Notes under the pieces: generated by a model
The model's input: only the letters and a program-made list of their open reading frames with translations
What the model was told of the DNA's origin: nothing
Database searches by the model: none
Origin: Spirosoma profusum
GTDB taxonomy: Bacteria > Bacteroidota > Bacteroidia > Cytophagales > Spirosomataceae
Assembly (NCBI RefSeq): GCF_014699005.1
Contig: NZ_JACWZY010000026.1
Location: 1 to 64,000 of the forward strand
Direction: 5' to 3'
DNA length: 64,000 bases
Program-made: the position numbers and the translations under genes
Shown here: one piece after another, positions 43,125 to 53,200 of the stretch
Layout: each line of letters starts with the position of its first letter
Position numbering within the stretch: position 1 is the stretch's first letter

Positions 43125-44186
43125 TTAATCCTTTGTTTTGAGAACTTTAGCAATGTCATTTTCTAAATCAGCTAAATCAAGATTACCAACGTTCGCTACT
43201 AACACAATCATTTGATTGGAGCCTGTTTTTCTACTTAAAAAGCTGGTGTAACCCGGCAAATCACCTTTGTGATAGGAAACATCCCATACGCCACCCCGTT
43301 CGCGTAAATACCAGCCGTACCCAAATTTTTCTTTCACATGCTGATAAACCATGAGGTCACGCATCCGCTTTGTTAAGAATTTTTCGGAATAGAGTCCTTG
43401 ATTAAATTTGACCAGATCAGAAGTTGTCGTAAATAATGACCCAGCTCCATCAACAACTTCAAGAGAATAGTTAATCGTATCAGGTTGTTCCTGGGCAGTC
43501 GTTTTGTAGCCAATCGCTAGATTCGGTATGCTGTCTAAATTCCGGGCTACACCCGATGAAGTCATGTGAAGTGGACTGAAAATTAACTCGTTGATTAACG
43601 TATGGTAGGGTTTTCCGGATGCTATTTCCGCAATTTTCGTTAACAGAACGTAGCCGGAATTTAAGTACGCAAACGCTGCTCCCGGTTCGAAATCGAAGCC
43701 ATTTTGGGTCAGATCTGCTTCGACAAACGCACGCTTTTCCGTAATGAACTCTTTCATTCCTGACGTATGCGTTAATAATTGGTGGATGGTAACCTTTGCC
43801 ACTTTGGAATGACGTACCGTCTTGAAATACGTTCCAAGTTCGTCCGTCAGCTTTAGTTTGCCTCGTTCGACCAATTGCAGGATGAGAATAGCCGTAAAAG
43901 GCTTAGACAGTGAAGCAATTAAAAATTGGGTACTGTCGGTGTTCGGTTTGCCAGCCTCCGCATTAGCTTTGCCGAAACTCTTTCGATAAAGAACCCGCCC
44001 CTTATCCACCACCACGACATTACCGATAAATTCGTGTTCGTTAAAGGCTTTTTCGGCCAGATAAGCAATTTTGTCCTGCCTGGTTTTCCCCGGATTCGTG
44101 TTGCAGCTCGTAATAAATAGCACTAACAAGAGTACTAGGTAACCATATGCTCCTGTAGTTATTTTAGAGATCAGATTGATTCCCAT
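43125..44186 (-). CDS. Beta-lactamase-family serine hydrolase, lipoprotein
   Basis: About 353 residues from the ATG at 44186 (a longer form from 44255 is possible). Lipobox 'LFITSCNT'. Class C/penicillin-binding-like residues: Ser-x-x-Lys in 'ASLSKPFT', Tyr-x-Asn in 'AYLNSGYV', and H-K-G in 'SYHKGDLPGY'. Such proteins cut peptidoglycan peptides or esters more often than antibiotics. It is convergent with the M20 gene. Confidence 0.85.
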   Translation of the reverse strand: MGINLISKITTGAYGYLVLLLVLFITSCNTNPGKTRQDKIAYLAEKAFNEHEFIGNVVVVDKGRVLYRKSFGKANAEAGKPNTDSTQFLIASLSKPFTAILILQLVERGKLKLTDELGTYFKTVRHSKVAKVTIHQLLTHTSGMKEFITEKRAFVEADLTQNGFDFEPGAAFAYLNSGYVLLTKIAEIASGKPYHTLINELIFSPLHMTSSGVARNLDSIPNLAIGYKTTAQEQPDTINYSLEVVDGAGSLFTTTSDLVKFNQGLYSEKFLTKRMRDLMVYQHVKEKFGYGWYLRERGGVWDVSYHKGDLPGYTSFLSRKTGSNQMIVLVANVGNLDLADLENDIAKVLKTKD

Positions 44187-44343
44187 GGATGCTGTTTTCT
44201 TAATAAGTAACCAACTGAGCAAATTTAACGAGGACACTATTTCCCCAAAATTCATTTATTGCGCAAGTTTTGCCAAGTTTTATCGCTCTATATATCAGCT
44301 TTTTATCGAAAATATCTTCTTCTAATTCGGTTATTCCAGAATT

Positions 44344-44351
44344 TACTTTTG
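44344..44351 (+). promoter_or_regulatory. TAnnTTTG -7 box of the ceramidase-like gene
   Basis: TACTTTTG fits the consensus, 59 bases before the ATG at 44410. Confidence 0.45.
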
Positions 44352-44409
44352 TAGTAATTTACACGTTTTGGTTATTGGAGATTGAGTCGTACACATCCGC
44401 GAATGCTTT

Positions 44410-45249
44410 ATGAAAAACCAATTTAGACAGCTGACATTCCGCTCTGCTACGTATACGCTGGCTATGATTGCAGTCTTTTTTTTGCTGAATACTACGTTAA
44501 CCGGCCACATCTGGGAGGGCATGACCGTCAGTAAATCTGCTCTGACGGGTGAGTATTGCGAGTTTAATGACGTCGGCAACTTTTTTCATCAGTCGGTCAA
44601 TACGTACTCCAATCTGGTGTATTTCTTCTTTGGCATTTTCATTTGCCAGCTTGCTCTAAATGATCATAAAAATCAACCGACAGTATTCCAGAATCGAATT
44701 CAGCAATTCCCGCTGCTATCGTTGCTTATGGGCGTTTGTCTGATTTATCTGAGCGTTGGCAGCGCTTTTTTCCATGCATCGCTGACGTGGATCGGGCAAC
44801 GCGTCGATATGAATGGTACGTATGGTGTCAGTGTTACGTTACTCATCATTGCCCTTTATCATGTTTTCCATCGGATCAATTTATCGGAATCCGCAAAGCG
44901 AGTTTTTATCGGCATTGTCATTTTACTCATTCTCTCGTTTTATGAAATCCACCTGCTGATTCCAAGCAGTATTCTCTTACCAACTTTAATTCTGACAACC
45001 TGGGTATTGATAACCATCAATTATTTCCAGTTTCGACGAGAGCGGTCTATTTGGCTTGCGATTTCCAGCATTGTACTGATTGTAGTCGCACTGAAAATTC
45101 GAGCGCTCGATGTGCAAAAAATCGGCTGTGACCCACATTCTCTTTACCAAGGCCATTCGGTCTGGCACCTGCTGGCGGGATTGAGCAGTTTTTTGAGTTA
45201 CGCTTTTTTCCGGTTTACGCCTTCCAGCTCAACTTTGTCACCACCCTAA
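44410..45249 (+). CDS. Ceramidase-like (CREST family) membrane protein
   Basis: 279 residues, seven predicted membrane spans. CREST hydrolase residues: 'YCEFNDVGNFFHQSVNTYSNLVYF' start, Ser and His in 'GSAFFHASLTWIGQRVDM' with Asp at its end, and H-x-x-x-H in 'GHSVWHLLAGL'. These form a zinc site in alkaline ceramidases. Many Bacteroidota make sphingolipids, so a lipid amidase is plausible. The last residues ('FTPSSSTLSPP') run into the deletion joint with the following pseudogene, so the native C-terminus may have been replaced. Confidence 0.8.
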   Translation: MKNQFRQLTFRSATYTLAMIAVFFLLNTTLTGHIWEGMTVSKSALTGEYCEFNDVGNFFHQSVNTYSNLVYFFFGIFICQLALNDHKNQPTVFQNRIQQFPLLSLLMGVCLIYLSVGSAFFHASLTWIGQRVDMNGTYGVSVTLLIIALYHVFHRINLSESAKRVFIGIVILLILSFYEIHLLIPSSILLPTLILTTWVLITINYFQFRRERSIWLAISSIVLIVVALKIRALDVQKIGCDPHSLYQGHSVWHLLAGLSSFLSYAFFRFTPSSSTLSPP

Positions 45250-46447
45250 CCATCAGCTTTTCCATGAAAAACGGGGCGGCCATCTACGGTGGGTTTGCGG
45301 GTACCGAAACCAACCTGAGTCAGCGCTCTCCTATCAACGCCACGACCCCATCCAGCGTTACACTCAGTGGAGACATCGGCACCGTCGGCAACAACACCGA
45401 CAATTCATATCATGTCATCAGCAACCCCACTGGACTGACCACCACCGCCATCCTCGACGGCTTTGTCATCACCCAGGGCAACGCAAACGGGGGGGGGCGA
45501 CAGTTTCTTCGGGGGCGGTATGTTCAACAATGGGGGCGGCAATAGCGCTGCTGTATGTAGTCCGCTGATTCGCCAGTGTGTGTTTGTCGCTAATCAGGCT
45601 TCTTATGGGGGTGCCATCGGTAATTCTGGCAGCTTGAACGGCAACAGCAGTCCAATACTGACCAATTGTGTCTTCCAAAATAATACGGCCACTAATTCGG
45701 GTGGAGGGATGTACAACAATAGCGCTTACGCTGGCACCAGCAGTCCCCGGCTAACCAACTGTTCCTTTCAAAGCAACACGGCCACCAATCGGGGCGGGGC
45801 GATTTACAACGATGGTAGTTCCTCGGGCAAGATCAGTCCGGTGTTGACCAACTGTTCCTTCCAAAACAACTCGGCAACCACCAGTGGCGGGGCGATGTAT
45901 AATGTAGGAACGGGCAACACCAGTCCGGTGCTGACCAACTGTGTGGTGTTAAACAACGGCGGGGCCAATACGTTCGTCAACAATACCGCTACGCTGACGG
46001 CCAGCTATAGTCTGTTTGATACGTCGGTAACGGGCTACACCAGCGGACCAGGTAACCTCACCACTACGTCTCCCTTTGCCTCCCCCACTAGTACCCAACT
46101 GGCCCCACCTCACCCGCCATCAACACCGGCGATCCGACTATCAACATAGCCACCGTCAGTATTATAGACCTGGGGGCAACCTCCGCTTTGCTCAGGGACG
46201 TATCGATATGGGTGCCTTCGAGTGGGGTACTACGTGCCAGGGACTCGTTACCTCCCTGAAAGCCGGAAACTGGCATGACACCACCGTGTGGTCCTGTAAC
46301 GTAGTACCCATTAGTACCGACATCGTCCAGCTCAACCACGTAGTGACTTTACCAACCAACTACCCAGCCCAGATCACAACGCTACGTAACAGCACTACTG
46401 GGAAGGTAACGTATCTATCCGGTGCTGCGTTGAGGTTAGGGTTTTAA
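45235..46447 (+). pseudogene. 5'-deleted, frameshifted beta-helix surface gene
   Basis: The reading starts mid-protein ('TISFSMKNGAAIYGGFAGTETNLSQR', 'LSGDIGTVGNNTDNSYHV', 'AILDGFVITQGNANG'), corresponding to about residue 100 of the 1138-residue protein. A run of nine G at 45489-45497 shifts the frame by +1; eight would keep 'NANGGGDSFFGGGM' open. A missing G near 46175 causes a second shift before 'RFAQGRIDMGAFEW'. Six or so 'SPxLTNCxFQNNxATxxGG' turns follow. It ends with the shared C-terminal module ('LKAGNWHDTTVWSCNVVP', 'LRLGF'). Confidence 0.85.
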
Positions 46448-46458
46448 CCACCCCCAAC

Positions 46459-46474
46459 CCAGCGTGCACGCTGG
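46459..46474. repeat. 16-bp perfect palindrome after the surface pseudogene
   Basis: CCAGCGTGCACGCTGG, 12 bases after the stop; perhaps a terminator stem, but no T-run follows. The interval 46475-46855 shows no other feature. Confidence 0.4.
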
Positions 46475-46855
46475 ATTGAGGCACCACTACGTCGCTGGAA
46501 ACACTACGTAGCAAACAACGCGTCATCAACTCGGTCTTAATGTACAAATTTGCCCTAAACACATGCTCCGACACAATACACAAAGTTTCTGACACAATAG
46601 CAGAAGCCTTTTGGTAAAGAAACCCTCAACTTGTTGCAGCAAATTCGCCTACGTAGCTGCTATGACCGAACCATACCGACTTACTGTTTTCCGCTTCTAT
46701 CTGCGCTATTTTCAATACGTTCTGTATGGAGTTTCCCTGGTAGGATCAGCTCTGTTAGGGGCTCGCCATCCCAGCCAATCGTCTGATCTGGAACATTACC
46801 CGGCTTTATGCCTATTGATCTTTACCAACTCTTTACCCATAAACCCAACGTACTT

Positions 46856-47128
46856 ATGACCCATTTTTCCGACTCTTTTCTAATGTCAGTTCCGGCCCGT
46901 CGTCTCTGGGGAAGCTTGTGGCTCTTGCTCACCACTTTTTCAGACGATTATTCTGCCAGGCGGCCAAGCCAGTATAGTATCTGGCTGATGAGAGGAATCC
47001 GGATGCCACTGGGTTTGGGGCTAACTCCAGTGGTCAAGGCTCAGAATTTCGTATGGGCCAACCAAATGGGCGGCACCAGCCCTAATCGAGGCTATTCGAT
47101 GGCGGTGGATGATACGTCGACCGTTTAG
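46856..47128 (+). pseudogene. N-terminal stub of an SBBP-type repeat protein
   Basis: From the ATG at 46856 a signal-like segment is followed by 'QNFVWANQMGGTSPNRGYSMAVDDTSTV', which resembles the first blade of SBBP propeller proteins, then a stop. The rest of the gene is absent: the next large gene starts 92 bases on. Confidence 0.45.
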
Positions 47129-47220
47129 CAGATTTACACCATTGATGGTCAGTATATTAAATAGTGCCATTTACTTTATCAAGGACTCCTATCTCACAAA
47201 CTAATCAACTCAATCAGCGC

Positions 47221-50200
47221 ATGACTGTATTTTTTCAAACCCGACCTAACTGCTCTAATTCATCTACGACCCGAAATCGATACCTTCTCATCCCCTGGGT
47301 ACTGGTCTTTTCAATTCTGGCCGGTATGAGCAGCCGATCCTGGGCGCAGTGTTTTTCATCCCCTACCAACTATGCCGTGGGAGTCTACCCCGTAGCGGTC
47401 GCAACAGGAGATTTCAATGGCGATAACAATGGCGATCTGGTTACAGTGAGTTTCGGCACCAACACGGTATCGGTGATGCTGGGCAATGGTAATGGCACCT
47501 TTGCCCCCTCAACCAACTTTCCCACAGGGAATTCCCCCCACTCGATTGTGGTGAGAGACTTGAATGGGGATGGGGAACTCGATCTGGCCGTATCGAATGT
47601 CGGCAGTAACAATGTATCGGTGCTGCTGGGTGATGGTGCGGGGAGTTTTGCGCCAAAAATCGACTATCCTACGGGACCTGGCCCTTGGAATATAACGGGG
47701 GGGGATTTCAATGGAGATGGGAAACTCGATCTGGTCGCGTCGAATTACAACAGCAACACGGTATCGGTGCTACTGGGTGATGGTGCGGGGAGTTTTGCGC
47801 CAAAAATCGACTATCCTGCGGGAAATGCCCCCTGGTATGGGGCGGTGGGGGACTTCAATGGAGATGGGAAATCCGATCTGGCCGTGACGCACAACGGCGG
47901 CAACACGGTATCGGTGCTACTGGGTAATGGGGATGGGACCTTGGGCACCAAAACTGACTATCCCACGGGAAACAGCCCCTTTTGGATAGCGGTGGGGGAC
48001 TTTAATGGAGATGGTAAATCCGATCTGGCCACGGCGAATAACAATAGCAGCAATGTGTCTGTATTGCTGGGCAATGGAGCGGGGGGGTTTGGGGCCAAAA
48101 CCGACTTTCCTACGGGCCCTGTCCCTTTTAGTCTGGCAGCGGGTGACTTCAATGGGGATGGGGAGCTCGATCTGGTTACGACAAATTCCAACAGTAATAA
48201 TGTATCGGTGCTGCTGGGCAATGGTGCGGGGAGTTTTGCGCCAAAAACCGACTTTATCTCCGGACCTGTCCCCTTCGTTGTAGCAGTGGCGGACTTCAAT
48301 GGAGATGGCAAATCCGATCTGGCCGTAACGCATTACCAAAACAGCAATGTGTCGATACAGTTGAACTGCGCTGTTTTTCCACCGATATTAGTCACTTCAG
48401 CCAGTCCCAATCCAGTTTGTGCGGGTAGTACAGCAGTCCTGTCGGTGACGGCATCGGGAGGCACCTCTCCCTATAGTTACACCTGGGCGGCTCCGGCGGG
48501 TATTACCCTGTCTGCTACATCTACCAGCGCGGTTTCGGCCAGCGTAGGTACGGGCGTGAGTGGTCCGCAAACCTTTACTATTACCGTGGCCTCATCCGGA
48601 GGTTCACCCACCAGTACCAGTCTGGTCAGTTTGATGGTCAATGCCACGCCCACGGTCAGTATAAATCCGTCCAGTGCTACGTTATCCTGCGCCAGTCCGA
48701 CGGTGAGCCTGACGGCAGCTGGAACAGGAACGGTACGTTGGGACGACAACTCCATCAACGCCATTCGCACCGTGAATGCCGCTGGTACGTATTCCGTTAC
48801 GTTGACGAGCCCAGGAGGTTGTACAGCCACTACCTCGGCTTCGGTGACTTCGGCCACTGCTACGTTCCTCACCTGGACAGGGCAGACCAGTACCGACTGG
48901 AACGTAGCAGGCAACTGGTGTCCGGCCCGCGTACCGTTGTCTACCGACGACGTATTGATTCCATCGGAACCCGCCAACCAGCCGATTCTGAGTACATCGG
49001 CGGTAGCCTACTCCGTGGAAGTGCAAAGTGGCGCTTCGCTGAGCATCACCGCTGCGGGAAGTTTGGCCATCAACGGCCTGAAATCGACGTCGGGATTCAC
49101 CGTCGCCTTCCTGAACAGGGGTACAACGACCAACAGCGGGCAGATAGCGGTTGGCAATTCATTTACAGCCACTATGGCGCAATATGGGATTCGCAACCAG
49201 GGAACATTCCGAAATCTGGCCGGGGGCAGCCTTATCGTAGACCGAACGCTAACGAATGCTGTTGCCAACGTAAACGGCAGTTTTACCAACGTAGCGGCCA
49301 TCACCATTGGCAGTTCGGGAGTAGTTGTCAACGGGGGGTTATTCAACAATGGTCCCTTTCTGAACAGTGCGGGCGGCATCATCCGAATCGACCAGACGAC
49401 GGGAAAGGGCATAGACAACGGGAGTGGCGGGTCCAGCAACTTCGTTAACTCGGCTACCATTACTATTGGTGCATCGACTACGATTGGTGGACAGGGTATT
49501 ACCAACAGAGGTACGTTCCGAAATAGTCTGGGTGGGAACATCAACATTAACCGAACTGGCTTAGGCGTGAGCGGTGACGGCGTATATAACAGTGGTACGT
49601 TTGTCAATTCTTCTACGCTGACTATTGGGGATGTCGCCTTTGAGGGTCAGGATGATATCTATAATGATGGAGGGACATTTATTAATGAATCTACTGGAGA
49701 AATCAGGGCTGACAGAGCTTTGGCCAATGGTATCTGGAACCTTCCGAACACTACGTTCCGAAATGATGGAAAAATCTTCATTGGTTCCATTGCCAATACG
49801 GGTGCAACGGGTATTCTGCATACCGGAACCTCCTTCTCCAACAATGCTGGGGCTGTTATTGAGCTGGAACGTGTAAGTCGGGGGCTAACCAATACCACGC
49901 AGTTTGTCAATGCCGGTCAGATTCGGATGGGCAGCATCGCCCCCCTTCCGAGTGGTGGACTGTTAAATGGGAACAATACGGGCACTGTTCTGGCTAATTT
50001 TATCAATCTGGCCGGCGGTTCGATTCAGATTGACCAGACGGTAGCCGGACAGGCGGCCATCTCCAACGAACTAAGCACCTCCTTTACCAACGGGGGGACA
50101 ATCAGCATCGGAACATCGGTCAGTGTTGCGGGCAATGGTATTGCCAACGCGGGAACGTTCACCAATCTGGCCTGTGGCGTTATCCGGGTTTTTGCGCCGG

Positions 50201-53200
50201 TTTATAACGAGAATGGCACCTTCACCAACAATGGCCTCCTGACGGTCAAAACGACACGAAAACCGACCAGAACCATTGTGCGGATTAATTCGCCCGCTGG
50301 GATAGCCGGAACGTACACCTATGGCACCGCTAATTTTGGACCGCTTTTAGCCACGGTGAACCTGACCGCCGATGCCGTTTTGGTTAATGATGGTACGGCC
50401 AATCCTACAGAGGGGTGTAATCCCCCTGTAAATGCAGTCCAGCTCATGGGAAAAGTTGCGCTGGTTGACCGGGGAACCTGCGCTTTCAGTCAAAAAGTTT
50501 ATGCTGCGCAACAGGCGGGTGCCATTGCCGTAGTCGTATTCAATAATGTAGCCGGTGTGCAGACAATGGGGGCTGGCACATTTGCCGATCAGATCACGAT
50601 TCCTTCAGTGATGTTATCACAAGCCGACGGACAAGCGATCAAGGCCGCCCTCATCAATGGTCCGGTCAACTTCAGCATCATTCAGGAGGAGATTATAAAT
50701 ACCTCCCTGACCAACAATGGAATTATCGACTATCCGCAGGGAAACCCAATTCCCAACGTAACGAACAACGATGTAATTGCCGCCCCCATCAGCAGTTGCG
50801 GTAGCCTCACCATTACGCCAGCTCTGCAACTGGGAGCCAACAACAACCAGTTTACGGTGGGTACTACATGGTATAAAGATCAGGCTCTTACCCAATCCGC
50901 AGGCACATACAATCAGGGTACCAATACGTTCACGGCTACCAGTCTATCTATAGGCAGCAGTACTACGTTGTATTTTGCCGCCACCGATATCGCCAATAGT
51001 TGTACCAAAACGGTATCCATCTCACTGACACTCAACAGCGTTCCTGACGCCACTATTACAGCCAGCCCCAGCCTGACGGTCTGCCAGGGGGCGTCTGTTA
51101 CGCTGACGGTTCCAGCCGGCATTACGGGTACGACCTACCAATGGAACAATGGACAGACAACACAATTTATCGTCGTCAACACCAACGACCCTTCTGGTAA
51201 TCCAGGACCGGGCGGAGGCTACAGCGGCCCGGCCGGTCCTCAATCGGTGACGGTGACCAACGCGGCTGGCTGTTCATCTACCGCTACAGTTTATCTGACC
51301 ATCAACCCCGTTCCGGTAGCCAGTATTAGCCCATCGAGTCTGACAGTGTGCCAGGGACAGCCCGCTTCGCTGACGGCTTCGGGCGGTAGTGTTTACCTGT
51401 GGAATACGGGCGAAACGACGGCGGTGATCAACGTAACGGCCACCGGAACGTATTCAGTCACTGTTTCAGGAGTGGCCAGTGTAACGGGGCCAACTGGTCC
51501 TACCGGCCCAACAGGTCCAGCGCGGTTGGCTGCTGAAACGAGTTGTTACTCCACGGCCTCGGCTACGGTGACTGTTAACGAGTTACCCAAGCCGAGTCTA
51601 GTCAGCAGCGGTTCGATAACGTGTGCTCAAACCAGTGTTACGTTGACAGCCTCGGGCGGCACTTCGTACACGTTCACCAATAGCAACGGTACAGTAATCG
51701 GTACACCAGGAACCAGTAATACGTTGGTGGTGAGTAGTGGAGGAACGTATTCGGTCATTGTGGCGAATGCCAGTGGATGCACCGCTACGGCCAGCACGAA
51801 TGTGTTCAGTTCAACTACCACACCCGCCGTGAGTATTACGCCCGCTAGTGCTACGTTAACCTGCGCGAGTCCAACGGCGAGTTTAACCGCCGTTGGCACT
51901 GGAACGTATCGATGGAGTACGGGTGCTACGTCTCAGATCATCAGCGCTACGTCAGCGAATACGTATTCCGTTACGTTGACAGGAGTCAACGGATGTACCG
52001 CTTCAACATCGGTTCAGGTATTCCAGAATAATTCCTCTCCTACGGTTAGTATCAATCCATCGAGCGCTACGTTGACCTGCACCAATCCAGCCGTGAGTTT
52101 GACAGCGGTGGGTAGTGGAACGTATCGCTGGAGTACAGGTGCTATGTCTCAAGTGATCAGTGCTACGTCCGCTGGGCCTTACTCCGTTACGTTGACGGGT
52201 GGAAATGGTTGCACAGCCACTACGTCGGTGCAGATCGGTCAGGACAATACGTTGCCTGTGGTGAGTATTTCGGCCAATCCGTCACTGACCATCAGTGGGG
52301 GGCAGGCGATTACGCTTACGGCCAGTGGAGCCACTACGTACCAGTGGAGTTCGGGCGCTGCTACGTCTGCCATTGTTGTTAATGTGGCAGGCATTTACTC
52401 TGTTACGGGTACTACGGGCAGTTGTTCGGCAGGCGCTTCGGTCACTGTTTCATCGCCGTTTGCCATCTCGTCGGTTATCTCCAATTCGTGTCAGCAGATT
52501 GCCAGTAACCGCTACGTTATCAGCTTTACACCTCGTTACGTCGGTCTCAATGGGCAACCGGTTAGCTTCTCGATTGCCAACGAGATTTTCCCCACTACTG
52601 ATCCCGGACCCTATACGCTACAGCTCTATACCGATAATCCCACGCTGATTCTCCACGCTCAGCAGACCGGTACGCCGGGCGAGGTAACCTATACCTATAA
52701 CTGGCTGGCCGTTTGTCTGAATCAGCAACCCAACACCCCACCCAGAGTGAATCAGCCGTTGACTGATCAAATCGCTCGCGTCGGGCAGGGATTTGGTTAT
52801 ACGTTGCCCCAAACCACGTTTACCGACAATGAATCTCCCCAAAGCCTGACCCTGTCGGTCAATGGACTACCCGCTGGATTAAGTTTTACGGCGCCTTATC
52901 AGATCGGGGGTGTACCCACCGCAGCCGGGACAAGTTCTGTAACGGTAATCGCTACCGATCCCGGTGGACTTACTGTGGCAGCTACGTTTGTGCTGACGGT
53001 GGTAGACCCTTCGGCAACCAACACCCCTCCTACCCTGGCAAATCCCGTACCCGATCAGGTGGCTATTCAGGGCCAGCCGTTTGGTCTAAGTCTGGCCAAT
53101 ACGTTCGCTGACGCGCAGACTCCACAAGCCCTGACACTGGCCGCCAGTGGATTGCCCGTCGGCCTGACACTGGTGGGAACCAACATTTCAGGTACACCTT

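Noticed and set aside
46611..46859. 82-codon plus-strand frame
   Set aside because: No recognisable feature; it lies in decayed DNA between two pseudogenes.
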